Notes: generated from the letters alone by a model not told the origin. 64,000 bases of DNA from Schaalia hyovaginalis (GCF_014208035.1 NZ_JACHMK010000001.1:1798001-1862000); one strand, 5' to 3'. Counted from the stretch's first letter, positions 19,773 to 28,804 are shown. A program made the numbers and translations.

Positions 19773-20507
19773 ATGGAGGACTCGACATCTAGCGGAGTCG
19801 GCGTATTGGACAAGGCGGCGCTGGTTCTCGGCGCCCTCGAGGCCGGTCCCGCCACCTTGGCCCAACTCGTCTCGACGACCGGTCTGGCTCGTCCCACGGC
19901 GCACCGCCTCGCGGTTGCCCTCGAGTATCACCGCATGGTCGCCCGCGACATGCAGGGCCGTTTCGTCCTCGGCCCCCGCCTTCAGGAGCTCGCGTCGTCC
20001 GCCGGCGAGGACAGGCTCCTCGCCGCCTCGATGCCCGTCCTTCAGGCCCTTCGCGATCACACGAAGGAATCCTCCCAGCTCTTCCGCCGGCAGGGCGACT
20101 ACCGCGTGTGCGTCGCCGCTTCGGAACGGGAGATGGGCCTTCGCGACTCGATCCCGGTCGGCGCCGCCTTGTCGATGTCGGCGGGTTCGGCCGCACAGGT
20201 CCTCCTCGCCTGGGAGGAGCCCGATCGTCTGCACCGGGGGCTTTACGGAGCCTCCTTCAATGCGACGATGCTCTCCCAGGTGCGTCGGCGCGGCTGGGCC
20301 CAATCCGTCGGTGAGCGCGAACCCGGCGTCGCCTCCGTGTCGGCCCCCGTCCGCGGCCCCTCGGGCCGCGTCCTCGCCGCCTTGTCGATCTCCGGACCGA
20401 TCGAGCGCATGGGCCGCCAGCCCGGCCGCCAGCACGGCCCCTCGGTGGTCGCCGCCGCCAATCGCCTCTCGGACTTCCTGCGCAGCGTCGAGGACGTCGA
20501 GCTCTGA
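19773..20507 (+). CDS. ltbR: IclR-family regulator, LtbR-like
   Basis: This 244-residue DNA-binding protein has an N-terminal winged helix ([22 protein letters not shown], residues about 29-50) and the IclR effector domain ([18 protein letters not shown], then [21 protein letters not shown], then [23 protein letters not shown]). Its divergent position beside leuCD is the conserved actinobacterial arrangement of LtbR, the leucine and tryptophan biosynthesis regulator. The symbol rests on this context. The ATG lies eight bases after CACACT, so the transcript may be leaderless. Confidence 0.8.
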   Translation: MEDSTSSGVGVLDKAALVLGALEAGPATLAQLVSTTGLARPTAHRLAVALEYHRMVARDMQGRFVLGPRLQELASSAGEDRLLAASMPVLQALRDHTKESSQLFRRQGDYRVCVAASEREMGLRDSIPVGAALSMSAGSAAQVLLAWEEPDRLHRGLYGASFNATMLSQVRRRGWAQSVGEREPGVASVSAPVRGPSGRVLAALSISGPIERMGRQPGRQHGPSVVAAANRLSDFLRSVEDVEL

Positions 20508-20890
20508 GGCGTCTCGGAATGACGCCTCGGGATGGGGCGGGACTCTCGGAGACGGACCCGTTCCGCTCAGAGATGGACCCGCTCCGCTCCGGGCTCGTTC
20601 GCGCTTGAGCGCCCCTGCTCTGTTCTGGGCGACAAGTCGGACACGCCGTCTTGCGGCCCCGGCAACAACCCGCACACACCCCCTTCCGACCTCGGCACCA
20701 ACCCGGACGCACCCTGTTCCAGGAGTGACAACAACTCGGACGGAGCGAGCTGACGCTCCGACTGTATTCGCAGGTCAGCGATTACGGCCGCTTCTCACGG
20801 GGACAGCTCTGTCCGACTTGTGACCGCCTACCAGTAATCCGCTGTCCGACTTGTCGCCACCCGCGCGGGCCCGCACCCCCCCGCATACGC
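20508..20890. repeat. Intergenic array of degenerate 33-nt repeats
   Basis: No credible gene lies here. Copies starting at 20661, 20694 and 20727 (GGCAACAACCCGCAC, GGCACCAACCCGGAC, GACAACAACTCGGAC) are exactly 33 bases apart. A shorter copy, GACAAGTCGGAC, starts at 20631. The core ACAAGTCGGACA recurs in reverse orientation at 20810-20821 and 20843-20854, again 33 bases apart. A short plus-strand frame reads through the first array as 11-residue units, but it lacks any other sign of coding. Confidence 0.55.
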
Positions 20891-20929
20891 GAGAAGCGGA
20901 GGAACCCGATGGGCTCCTCCGCTTTTCTC
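20891..20929 (-). terminator. Terminator of the tRNA-Gln/Glu/Glu transcript
   Basis: GCGGAGGA (20896-20903) pairs with TCCTCCGC (20915-20922). The outer GAGAA and TTCTC extend the stem. It sits immediately after the last tRNA-Glu in the direction of transcription and could also stop the convergent ltbR transcript. Confidence 0.75.
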
Positions 20930-20930
20930 G

Positions 20931-21003
20931 TACCCCCAACCGGATTTGAACCGGTGTTAACGCCGTGAGAGGGCGTCGTCCTAGGCCGCTAGACGATGGG
21001 GGC
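20931..21003 (-). tRNA. tRNA-Glu (CTC), copy 2
   Basis: The anticodon arm is ACGCC-CTCTCAC-GGCGT with anticodon CTC. The acceptor GCCCCCA pairs with TGGGGGT, the discriminator is A, and CCA is not encoded. It is identical to the copy at 21050-21122. Confidence 0.94.
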
Positions 21004-21049
21004 GTATGACTCGCGAGCGAGTGTTTGTCGACCGCCGAAGCGATCTGCG

Positions 21050-21122
21050 TACCCCCAACCGGATTTGAACCGGTGTTAACGCCGTGAGAGGGCGTCGTCC
21101 TAGGCCGCTAGACGATGGGGGC
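21050..21122 (-). tRNA. tRNA-Glu (CTC), copy 1
   Basis: This tRNA is identical in all 73 bases to the next copy downstream, which starts 119 bases away. The 46-base spacer is not duplicated. It is transcribed from the gltX side, after tRNA-Gln. Confidence 0.94.
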
Positions 21123-21151
21123 CTGATGAGCACAAGCAATGCCTGTGATCG

Positions 21152-21223
21152 CTGGGGTACCAGGACTCGAACCTAGAATGGCTGAACCAGAATCAGCTGT
21201 GTTGCCAATTACACCATACCCCA
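21152..21223 (-). tRNA. tRNA-Gln (CTG)
   Basis: The anticodon loop TTCTGGT gives CTG. The acceptor TGGGGTA pairs with TACCCCA, with a G discriminator and no encoded CCA. It is the first tRNA of the Gln-Glu-Glu transcript. Confidence 0.93.
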
Positions 21224-21269
21224 TTGGGCATCACCCTCGACTCCGTCGAGTCGCTGGCGACAAGAGAAG

Positions 21270-21299
21270 ACATTAGCCGAGCAGCATGCCCACTGACAA
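21270..21299 (-). promoter_or_regulatory. Promoter of the tRNA-Gln/Glu/Glu operon
   Basis: On the minus strand TTGTCA (21294-21299) is followed after 18 bases by TAATGT (21270-21275), about 47 bases before the tRNA-Gln 5' end. Both match sigma-70-type elements well. A small hairpin (CGACTC/GAGTCG, 21238-21253) lies in the leader. Confidence 0.55.
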
Positions 21300-21724
21300 A
21301 TCGAGAGAGAGTGCTCCCGATCACGCCCGCCTGGGGCGGAAAGCCCACCCCGGAAGTGCCCGAGAACGCCTCCCGGCAAGGGCCAGGGCCCTCTTGGGCG
21401 CCTTCGGGGGTTCTGGACGCCCTCGCGGACGCGCATGGGAACCAAAACGCCCCGATGCGCCTGGAGCTCACGCACTCCAGGAAGGGACTCACACGCCTCT
21501 AGACGGGCCCGCACGCTCCGACAAAGGCACGAGCACCCCAGACACGCGAGAGGTCCGAAGGGCCCGCAGCATCGCCGGACAGCACTCGCGGGGCGAAGCC
21601 TGACAAGCCCTCCAAACAGCACTCCTGTAGGGAGGACGAAATCGACGGAGCCCCGCCCGAAGAAGCCCTCCGGACAGCATTCGCGGGGCGGACCCGAAGG
21701 CCCGCCCCGCAGCACGATTCCGGA
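21300..21724. repeat. Gene-free stretch with degenerate repeats downstream of gltX
   Basis: No gene is supported. In the part nearest gltX a motif of the form AGCCCTCC-RRACAGCAYTC recurs: CGGACAGCACTCGCGGGGCG at 21575-21594, AGCCCTCCAAACAGCACTC at 21608-21626, and AGCCCTCCGGACAGCATTCG followed by CGGGGCG at 21664-21690. A related GGCCCGCCCCGCAGCA follows. The rest shows nothing I recognise. Confidence 0.45.
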
Positions 21725-23230
21725 TCACCCCAACCGTTCGATGAGCCGATCGATACGGGTGAGCACCTCATCACGTCCGAGGATCGCCATGGAATCGACG
21801 ACCGGCAGCGAAACGTTCGATCCGGTCATCGCGACGAAGAGCGGGCCGAAGGCGAAACGGGGCTTCACACCGAGCCCCTCGACGAGGGCCTCATCGAGCG
21901 CGAGCTTGATCCCCTCGGCCGAGAAGTCCTCGAGACCGGCCAGGACCTCGCGGGCCTTGGCGAGAACCGCCGGCGCAGTGTCCTTCAGCTTGCCGAGCGC
22001 CTTCTCGTCATAAGCGATCTGAGAAGCGTCGACGAAGAGGAAGCGCATGAGCGGACCGGCCTCGCCGAGCAGCTGGATGCGCGTCTGCGCGAGCGGCGCC
22101 GCGGCGTCGAGAACCCGCCGATCGCCCTCGGCGAGCTCCTCGTACGAGTCGGCGGGCACCAGGCCCTCGCGCGCGAGGAAGGGCACGAGGCGGGCCCGGA
22201 AGTCATCGCCCTGGAGCAGGCGGATCTGCTCTGCGTTGATCGCCACGCACTTCTTCTGGTCGAAACGCGCGGGATTGGGGTTGACCGCGGAGATGTCGAA
22301 GGCCTCGGCCAGCTCGGCCATAGAGAAGATGTCGCGGTCGGGGGCGATCGACCAGCCGAGGAGGGCGAGGTAGTTGTTGAGCCCCTCGGGGATCATGCCC
22401 GCCTCCTTGTGCAAGAGCAGATTCGACTCGGGGTCGCGCTTGGACAGCTTCTTGTTCCCCTCCCCCATGACGTAGGGAAGATGGCCGAAGCGCGGCATGA
22501 ACTTCGCGATCCCGAGCTCCTCGAGGGCCCTGTAGAGCACGATCTGGCGCGGCGTCGACGACAGGAGGTCCTCACCGCGGAGGATGTGCGTGATCTCCAT
22601 CAGGGCGTCATCGATCGGGTTGACGAGCGTGTACAGCGGATCGCCGTTCGCGCGGACGATCACGTAATCCGGCACCGACCCCGCCTTGAAGGTGATCTCC
22701 CCGCGGATGAGGTCGGTGAAGGTGATGTCCTCATCGGGCATCCGCATGCGCAGGACCGGTTCACGCCCCTGCGCCTTGAAGGCGGCGATCTGCTCGTCCG
22801 AGAGGTCGCGGTCGAATCCGTCGTACCCGAGTTTGGGGTCCTCGCCCTTGGCGCGGTGGCGCTCCTCGATCTCGGCGGGGGTCGAGTAGGACTCGTAGGC
22901 GTACCCGCCCTCGAGCAGCTTGGCGGCGACGTCCCTGTAGATGTCCATGCGCTCGGATTGGCGGTACGGGCCGTGGGGCCCGCCCTTGTTCACGCCCTCA
23001 TCCCAGTCCAGGCCGAGCCACGACAGGGAGTCGATGATCTGATCGAAGGACTCCTGAGAGTCGCGCGCCGCATCGGTGTCTTCGATGCGGAAGACGAAGG
23101 TGCCGCCTGTGTGGCGCGCGTACGCCCAGTTGAACAGGCAGGTGCGGACCATCCCCACGTGAGGGGTTCCGGTCGGGGACGGGCAGAATCGGACGCGCAC
23201 ATCGGCGCCGGAGGCAGTCGTTTCACTCAT
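21725..23230 (-). CDS. gltX: Glutamate--tRNA ligase
   Basis: This class I aminoacyl-tRNA synthetase of 501 residues has the HIGH-equivalent [14 protein letters not shown] near the start and the KMSKS-equivalent [27 protein letters not shown] is the glutamate-binding region. The start MSETTASG at 23230 was chosen; TAGAAT lies ten bases upstream. The genes downstream are tRNA-Gln, tRNA-Glu and tRNA-Glu. In many actinobacteria GltX also charges tRNA-Gln with Glu, and GatCAB then amidates it, which fits this neighbourhood; whether that holds here is not shown by the sequence. Confidence 0.96.
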   Translation of the reverse strand: MSETTASGADVRVRFCPSPTGTPHVGMVRTCLFNWAYARHTGGTFVFRIEDTDAARDSQESFDQIIDSLSWLGLDWDEGVNKGGPHGPYRQSERMDIYRDVAAKLLEGGYAYESYSTPAEIEERHRAKGEDPKLGYDGFDRDLSDEQIAAFKAQGREPVLRMRMPDEDITFTDLIRGEITFKAGSVPDYVIVRANGDPLYTLVNPIDDALMEITHILRGEDLLSSTPRQIVLYRALEELGIAKFMPRFGHLPYVMGEGNKKLSKRDPESNLLLHKEAGMIPEGLNNYLALLGWSIAPDRDIFSMAELAEAFDISAVNPNPARFDQKKCVAINAEQIRLLQGDDFRARLVPFLAREGLVPADSYEELAEGDRRVLDAAAPLAQTRIQLLGEAGPLMRFLFVDASQIAYDEKALGKLKDTAPAVLAKAREVLAGLEDFSAEGIKLALDEALVEGLGVKPRFAFGPLFVAMTGSNVSLPVVDSMAILGRDEVLTRIDRLIERLG

Positions 23231-23345
23231 GATGCGGCCGATTCTACTCGCCCGAAGCGGACAGTTCGGCCCTCGTCGGCAGGTTCTGGCCCCCTGGGAC
23301 GATCGAAGGATAGCCTGTGGACGTTTGGACGAGTAAGGAGCATCG

Positions 23346-24530
23346 ATGACCTTGAGGATCTTCTCGCCGGAAGAGGCGCGCAGGACGGGCACCTTGAAGT
23401 GGACGGGGATCACGCGCAAGGACGGTTCGCCGACGATCGGCGCGTGGGTCGCTGAAATGGACTTCGGCACCTCGCCCGCGGTCGCCGCCGCCATGAAGGC
23501 CGCGATCGATGAGGGTCTGCTCGGTTATCAGCCCAAGTGGCTCGCCTCGGCGATTGCGGATGCAACGGCGTCCTTCCAAGCGGAGCGCTTCGGCTGGTCG
23601 CTCGAGCCCGCCCAGGTGCGCCTGGTCGCCTCGGTCCTTCCGGCGCTCGAGGCGGTGATCCGGAATCTCGTCCCCGAGGGCGCGCCCGTGATCGTGCCGA
23701 CCCCCGCGTACATGCCCTTCCTCACGATCCCGGTCGACCTCGGCCACCCGGTGATCGAAGTGCCCTCACTGCGCGGCGGGGCCGCCGGCGGGCGGGGCTG
23801 GGCCCTCGACCTCGAGGGGATTCGCCGGGGCCTGGAGGCCGGCGCGGGACTCGTGATCCTGTGCAACCCGTGGAATCCGACGGGGCGCGTGCTCTCCGAG
23901 GCAGAGCTCCGCGCCTTCGACGCGGTGCTCAACGGCTCGGACGCCCTGGTCTTCTCCGATGAGATCCACTCCCCTCTCGTCCTCGATGACCTCCCCTTCA
24001 TCTCCTACGCGCGGGTGAGCCAGGCCGCGGCGGCGAGGACGGTCACCGCGACTGCGGCCTCCAAGGGCTGGAACATCGCGGGCCTGCCGTCGGCCCAGGT
24101 CATTCTCCTCGACGATTCCTTGGCGAAGCGCTGGGACTCCTTCGGTCAGCGCCTGGCCTTCGGAGCGAGCGTCATCGGCACGATCGGGCAGATCACGGCC
24201 TACACTTCGACGGATTCATGGCAGAGCGAGGTGCTCGACTACATCCGCCTCAACGTGGACGCGGTGGAGCAGGCCCTGGCGAATTCCCCGATCGCCTTCA
24301 CGAGGCCGGAGGGCACCTACCTGACCTGGTGGGGATTCGAGGGCCTTGGTCTGGAGCCCTCCCCCGGAGTGGCGATGCGCGAGCTGGCGGGCATCGGGGT
24401 GAACGACGGCAAGGATCTCGGCGCCGACTACTCGCAGTGGGCGCGGGTGAATCTGGCGACTTCGCACGAGGTCGTCGCCGACATCATCGAACGGACTCTC
24501 GCCCTGATCTCGGGCGCGAGCCTGCGCTAG
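23346..24530 (+). CDS. MalY/PatB-type PLP enzyme (probable cystathionine beta-lyase)
   Basis: This fold-type I PLP enzyme has 394 residues. The cofactor lysine is in [18 protein letters not shown]. Other blocks are [34 protein letters not shown] and [12 protein letters not shown], the last carrying the PLP-binding Asp. The early WVAEMDF motif is characteristic of the MalY/PatB group rather than ordinary aspartate aminotransferases. The likely reaction is cleavage of C-S bonds in cystathionine or cysteine conjugates. AAGGAG lies upstream of the ATG. It is divergent from gltX and transcribed alone. Confidence 0.85.
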   Translation: MTLRIFSPEEARRTGTLKWTGITRKDGSPTIGAWVAEMDFGTSPAVAAAMKAAIDEGLLGYQPKWLASAIADATASFQAERFGWSLEPAQVRLVASVLPALEAVIRNLVPEGAPVIVPTPAYMPFLTIPVDLGHPVIEVPSLRGGAAGGRGWALDLEGIRRGLEAGAGLVILCNPWNPTGRVLSEAELRAFDAVLNGSDALVFSDEIHSPLVLDDLPFISYARVSQAAAARTVTATAASKGWNIAGLPSAQVILLDDSLAKRWDSFGQRLAFGASVIGTIGQITAYTSTDSWQSEVLDYIRLNVDAVEQALANSPIAFTRPEGTYLTWWGFEGLGLEPSPGVAMRELAGIGVNDGKDLGADYSQWARVNLATSHEVVADIIERTLALISGASLR

Positions 24531-24550
24531 TCCGGGCTGCGGCCCCCGCC

Positions 24551-24676
24551 CGCGCACGAGCACGGGGCGCTGCGCGAAGAAGTGCCGGATGCGCGGGATA
24601 TGTGCGGGATGTGCGCGAGAAGCAGCGTCCGCGCACGAGCGCGGGGTGCTGCGGCCGCATGGCCGCAGCACCCCGC
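24551..24676. terminator. Bidirectional terminator hairpin with a flanking direct repeat
   Basis: GCGGGGTGCTGCGGCC (24641-24656) and its exact complement (24661-24676) form a 16-bp stem with loop GCAT between two convergent genes. The sequence GCGCACGAGC-rCGGGGyGCTGCG occurs twice, at 24551 and 24631, 80 bases apart. Only the second copy builds the full hairpin. Confidence 0.75.
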
Positions 24677-24701
24677 GTCCTTCGTTCGGGCCAGCTGCGT
24701 C

Positions 24702-25514
24702 TCAGTCGGCCGCGAGGACCGTTTCGATGCCGATCCGGACCGTTTCTCCGGCGCGGGCGGCGGCCTCCACGACCGCGCCCGGGTCGGTCGGCGCTTCGGC
24801 GAAGGAGAGGTCGGAGACGACGCTCATCCCCGCGACGCGGATACCGAGGCCGTGCAGGCAGATCGCCTCCATGATGGTCGACATGCCGACGCAGTCGATC
24901 CCGAGCGCGGCGAGGATCCTCGTCTCCGCCATCGTCTGGTACTCGGGTCCCCTGAGGATCGCGTAGGAGCCGGAGCGTTCGCACACGCCCTCGAGGAGGG
25001 CCGTGAACCCGGGATCCCACGTGCCCATGACGTCGGTGAACAGGGGCCCGTCGAAGGGCGAGCTCCCGGAGAGGTTCACGTGGTCGCGGATCGCCATGAC
25101 GTCGCCGAGCTCCCAGTCGCGCAGGCACCCGTTGGCATTGGCGAGCACCGCGCGGTCGATTCCGGCTGCGACCGCGATACGGGCGAGGGCCGTCACCTGC
25201 GCGGGGGCCGCGCCCTCGTACAGATGCGTGCGGCCGAGGGCGACGAGGACGCGTCGGCCGTCGATGTCGTAGGAGCGCAGCTCATCGAGGTGGCCGTCCG
25301 CCACCGGGGCGAGGACGCCCGGCAGATCGGAGAGGCGCATCCGGGCGACGGCTTCGCCCCAGCGCTCGGCGGAATCGAGGGACCCGGCCAGGCCCGAGCC
25401 GAGGACGACGAGGGCGTCATGGCGGTCCGCGCCTGTGAGCTCGGCGAGGCGGGCCGCGCCTTCGCGCGTCCTCTCATCGAGGAGCGCCTCGGCGAAACGC
25501 GGGTCGGCCGTCAT
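24702..25514 (-). CDS. punA: Purine-nucleoside phosphorylase
   Basis: This cytosolic salvage enzyme of 270 residues phosphorolyses purine nucleosides to base and pentose-1-phosphate. The trimeric PNP blocks are visible: VVLGSGLAGSLDSAE, GRTHLYEGAAPAQV, LANANGCLRDWELGDVMAIRDHVNLSG, YAILRGPEYQTMAETR (phosphate and base contacts) and GIDCVGMSTIMEAICL. The start is one base after the stop of the NCS1 permease gene, so the two are translationally coupled as an uptake and salvage pair. Confidence 0.9.
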   Translation of the reverse strand: MTADPRFAEALLDERTREGAARLAELTGADRHDALVVLGSGLAGSLDSAERWGEAVARMRLSDLPGVLAPVADGHLDELRSYDIDGRRVLVALGRTHLYEGAAPAQVTALARIAVAAGIDRAVLANANGCLRDWELGDVMAIRDHVNLSGSSPFDGPLFTDVMGTWDPGFTALLEGVCERSGSYAILRGPEYQTMAETRILAALGIDCVGMSTIMEAICLHGLGIRVAGMSVVSDLSFAEAPTDPGAVVEAAARAGETVRIGIETVLAAD

Positions 25515-25515
25515 G

Positions 25516-27000
25516 TCAGGCCTCCTCGAAGGAGCGGGAGGGCTGGAGTTCCTGGTTGCGCACGCGCTTGGCGGAGGTGAGCCAGTATCCGAGGAAGCCG
25601 ATGATCATCGCGACGAGGACTCCGAGGTTCGAGTAGGCCCATGCGCCTTCGCGTCCGCCGAGCGGGCCGAGGAAGTAGCCCTGCCACGAGAGCCATCCGG
25701 CGTAGGTGTTGACGACGAGGCCCCAGCCGACGAAGGATCCGAGGAGGAGCGAGGCGATCGCGCCCCAGTTGACCGATCCGTATCGGCCGTCGGCGACGAA
25801 GAGCGAGGGCTCGTCGTAGTCCTTCTTCCGCAGCGCGATGTCGGCGAGCATGACGCCGCCCCAGGCCGAGATCACGACGCCGAGGGTGATGAGGAAGCCC
25901 TGGAAGGGGCCGAAGAAGGAGTCGGAGAAGAAGACGACCACGACGGTGCCGACCAGCATGATCGTGCCGTCGATCGCGGTGGCGACCGGGCGGATCACGG
26001 GAAGGCCGGTGGCGAGGAGGGAGAGCCCCGAGGAGTAGATGTCCATGACGATGCCGCCGATGAGGCCGAGGATGGCGACGAGGGCGAAGGGGACGAGGAA
26101 CCAGGTGGGAAGGATCGTCGTGAGCGCGCCGATCGGGTCGGCGCCGATGGCCTCGCCGAGCTCCGCGTTGGAACCGACGAGGAGCAGGCCGAAGAAGACA
26201 AGGATCACGCAGGGCAGGGCCGCGCCGAAGGTCGTCCAGCCGACGACGCCCTTCGTGGACGCCGCGCGGGGCAGGTAGCGCGAGTAGTCGGCGGCCGCGT
26301 TGATCCAGCCGAAGCCGAAGCCGACGAGGAGCATGATGCCCGCGCCGATGACTGCGGTGGCCGGGCCGGCCGGGATGGCCATGACCGCTGCGAAATCGAT
26401 CGAGGGGAAGACGAGGACGAGGTAGATGATCGTGAGGACGGCGGTCGCCCAGGTGATCCAGGTCTGGACCTTCATGATCGTGTCGAAGCCGAGGATGCCG
26501 GAGCCGGCGGCGAGGACGAGGACGAGGATGAGGGCGATGATCTGCGCGAGGAGATGGTTCTCGAAGCCGAGGGCGCCCATGACGGTCGCAGTGGCCTGAA
26601 CGGCCATGACGCACAGGAACATCTCCCAGCCGACCGTGAGGATCCATGAGATGACCGCTGAGATCCGGTTGCCGTTGTAGCCGAAGGCGGCTCGGGAGAG
26701 CACGAGGGTGGGGGCCGAGCCGCGCTTGCCCGCGATCGCGATGAGGCCGCAGACCCCGAAGGAGAGGACGACGCCGATGACCGACACGATGACGGCCTGG
26801 ATGAAGGAGATGCCGAATCCGAGGACCCATGAGCCCCACGAGATTCCGAGGACCGAGATGTTGGCCGCGAACCACGGCATGAACAGGTCGGCGGGGCGGC
26901 CTTTGCGCTGGGACTCGGGGATGACATCGAGTCCGGCCATTTCGACAGCAGTTGCAGTGTCGGCGCCGCCTGGCGCCGGGGACGAAGTCGTCGTCGACAT
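25516..27000 (-). CDS. NCS1-family nucleobase permease (cytosine/purine type)
   Basis: This 494-residue membrane transporter has about twelve hydrophobic segments. Family features include FMPWFAANISVLGISWGSW near the start, the SRAAFGYNGNRI loop, and GFGFGWINAAADYSRYLPR in the middle. A ribosome site (GAGGAAG) precedes the ATG. Coupling to the purine phosphorylase gene argues for a purine or cytosine base, or a nucleoside-related compound, as substrate. The substrate is an inference. Confidence 0.87.
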   Translation of the reverse strand: MSTTTSSPAPGGADTATAVEMAGLDVIPESQRKGRPADLFMPWFAANISVLGISWGSWVLGFGISFIQAVIVSVIGVVLSFGVCGLIAIAGKRGSAPTLVLSRAAFGYNGNRISAVISWILTVGWEMFLCVMAVQATATVMGALGFENHLLAQIIALILVLVLAAGSGILGFDTIMKVQTWITWATAVLTIIYLVLVFPSIDFAAVMAIPAGPATAVIGAGIMLLVGFGFGWINAAADYSRYLPRAASTKGVVGWTTFGAALPCVILVFFGLLLVGSNAELGEAIGADPIGALTTILPTWFLVPFALVAILGLIGGIVMDIYSSGLSLLATGLPVIRPVATAIDGTIMLVGTVVVVFFSDSFFGPFQGFLITLGVVISAWGGVMLADIALRKKDYDEPSLFVADGRYGSVNWGAIASLLLGSFVGWGLVVNTYAGWLSWQGYFLGPLGGREGAWAYSNLGVLVAMIIGFLGYWLTSAKRVRNQELQPSRSFEEA

Positions 27001-27151
27001 TTCGTTACTTCCTCAAATGGTGACGGGTTTTCCGCAGGACCCGCGGAGGCATGATTTTACCTCCGCGGCGGGCGCTCGCGTGCCTCGCAGGAGCAGGCGG
27101 GGGTTCCCGTGCGCGGCGTCGGCGCCTTCCCCGACGGGCCGAGAGCGGGCC

Positions 27152-27946
27152 TCAGGCGTCGACGACCGGGTTGGACAGGACGCCGATGCCTTCGATCTCG
27201 ACTTCGACTCGTTGTCCGGCTCCGATCGGGCCGACGCCGGCCGGGGTCCCGGTGATGATGACGTCTCCCGGCAGGAGGGTGAAGACGGAGGAGACGTAAG
27301 AGATGAGCTCGCGGACGGGCGTGATCATGTGCGCGGTGGTGTCGTCCTGGCGGGGCTGCCCGTCCACGCGCGTCGTCACGCGCAGGTCGTCGACGTTGAG
27401 CCGGGGGTCGGCGGTGATCCAGGGGCCGAGCGGGCAGGCGGTGTCGAAGCCCTTCGCCCTCGTCCACTGCGCGTCGGTCCGCTGAATGTCCCGCGCCGTC
27501 ACGTCGTTCGCGATCGTATAGCCGAGGACGACCCGGTCGGCCTCTTCGACGGGAACGTCCTTGGCGAGGGTCTTGATGACGACGGCGAGTTCGCCCTCGT
27601 GGTGGACTTCGTCGGACCATGCGGGACGGATGATGGGGTCGTCGGGCCCGATGATCGAGGTGTTCGGCTTGAGGAAGATCACCGGCTGGTCCGGGGCTTC
27701 ACCGCCCATTTCGCGCGCGTGATCCGCGTAGTTCTTCCCGATGCCGATGATCTTCGAGGGCGCGGCCACCGGCGCGAGAAGGCGCGCGGAGTCGAGGGCG
27801 TAGGCGCGACCGGTCGTTACGGCCCCGGAGGGGAAGGGCGCCGAGGCGAGTTCGAGGATGTCTTCGGAGCCCTCGGCCAGCACGCCGAAACGGGGCTCAT
27901 CCTCGCCCTCGATGAGGAATCTGAGGTAGCGCTCCGCGGCGCTCAT
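27152..27946 (-). CDS. Fumarylacetoacetate hydrolase family protein, second of a tandem pair
   Basis: This 264-residue hydrolase or isomerase has the FAH C-terminal fold. KIIGIGKNYADHAREMGG, VIFLKPNTSIIGPDD, the metal-binding HHEGELAVVIKTLAKDV (acidic ligands in EGE), GYTIANDVTARDIQ and FTLLPGDVIITGTPAGVGP are all conserved. Members hydrolyse C-C bonds of acylpyruvates or decarboxylate oxaloacetate. The start overlaps the stop of a close paralogue by four bases. It differs from the paralogue mainly in the loop after GYT and in its C-terminus. Confidence 0.88.
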   Translation of the reverse strand: MSAAERYLRFLIEGEDEPRFGVLAEGSEDILELASAPFPSGAVTTGRAYALDSARLLAPVAAPSKIIGIGKNYADHAREMGGEAPDQPVIFLKPNTSIIGPDDPIIRPAWSDEVHHEGELAVVIKTLAKDVPVEEADRVVLGYTIANDVTARDIQRTDAQWTRAKGFDTACPLGPWITADPRLNVDDLRVTTRVDGQPRQDDTTAHMITPVRELISYVSSVFTLLPGDVIITGTPAGVGPIGAGQRVEVEIEGIGVLSNPVVDA

Positions 27947-28716
27947 CGGCGCAGCACCGGGTTCGTGAGGCGGCCGATCTCGGGGATCTCGAAAGAGACG
28001 GTGTCGCCGTCAGTGATCGGACCGGAGACTCCCGGGCAGCCCGTCGTGATGACGTCGCCGGGGAGGAGGGTGAACAGGGTCGAGCAGTAGGCGACGAGTT
28101 CCCGGACCGTGTGGAGCATGTAGGCGGTTGACCCTAAGGCGTGCGCGTCGCCGACACGGCCGGAGATCGTGAGGTTCTGGACGTCGAGCTTCGGGTCCAC
28201 GACGATCCAGGGGCCGAGCGGGCAGGCGGTGTCGAAGGACTTGCCCTTGAGCCAGGGGCCGCCGTCCATCGCATCGCGCGCGGTCACGTCGTTGCACAGG
28301 GTGTAACCGAGGATGACCTGGTCGACCTCGTCGAGGGGCACGTCCTTGGCGAGGGATTTGATGACGACGGCGAGCTCGCCCTCGTAGATGACGTCCCGGC
28401 TCCATTCGGGCAGGACGATCGGGTCGTCGGGGCCGATGACGGAGGTGTTCGCCTTGAGGAAGACCGGGGGCATCGTCTCGGGTTCGGGCGAGCCGGGGGC
28501 GCGGACCTGATCTGCGAAGTTCGTGCCGATGCCGATGACCTTCGACCTGGGGATCACGGGTGAAAGGAGGCGGACCTCGTCGAGTTCGACGATGCGCCCG
28601 TCGGGTTCGATCTCGTTGAAGAGCGGGTCGCCCTTGAGGACGACGATGCGGGTCGAGCCCTCCTCGAGGGCGCCGTAGCGGGGGGAGTCTCCATCGGAGA
28701 AGCGCACGATTCTCAT
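27943..28716 (-). CDS. Fumarylacetoacetate hydrolase family protein, first of a tandem pair
   Basis: This 257-residue paralogue of the following gene has the same layout: KVIGIGTNFADQVRAPG, VFLKANTSVIGPDDPIVLP, YEGELAVVIKSLAKDV with the acidic metal ligands, GYTLCNDVTARDAMDGG and FTLLPGDVITTGCPGVSGP. Both copies keep the ligands, so both should be active, perhaps as a heteromer. TAGGCT (28723-28728) lies six bases before the ATG, a leaderless arrangement that makes this the first gene of the transcript. No aromatic-ring degradation genes are nearby, so the substrate is unknown. Confidence 0.87.
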   Translation of the reverse strand: MRIVRFSDGDSPRYGALEEGSTRIVVLKGDPLFNEIEPDGRIVELDEVRLLSPVIPRSKVIGIGTNFADQVRAPGSPEPETMPPVFLKANTSVIGPDDPIVLPEWSRDVIYEGELAVVIKSLAKDVPLDEVDQVILGYTLCNDVTARDAMDGGPWLKGKSFDTACPLGPWIVVDPKLDVQNLTISGRVGDAHALGSTAYMLHTVRELVAYCSTLFTLLPGDVITTGCPGVSGPITDGDTVSFEIPEIGRLTNPVLRR

Positions 28717-28804
28717 GCGGCCAGCCTAGTGCGCGCGGCGGCGAATCGGCACGCGGTCATCGCATCGGGGCGGCGGGCCTTCGAGCCCGTCGAGGCGAAC
28801 GCCC

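Noticed and set aside
20532..20753. A small gene across the 33-nt repeats
   Set aside because: It has no ribosome site or promoter at the right place and low-complexity composition. The repeat explanation is simpler.
21209..21715. A minus-strand gene between gltX and tRNA-Gln
   Set aside because: The frame runs through part of the tRNA-Gln gene and the repeats, with a Cys/Arg/Gly-rich product and no motif.
23231..23345. A T-box or other aminoacyl-tRNA-sensing leader for gltX
   Set aside because: TAGAAT lies only ten bases before the start, leaving almost no leader RNA.
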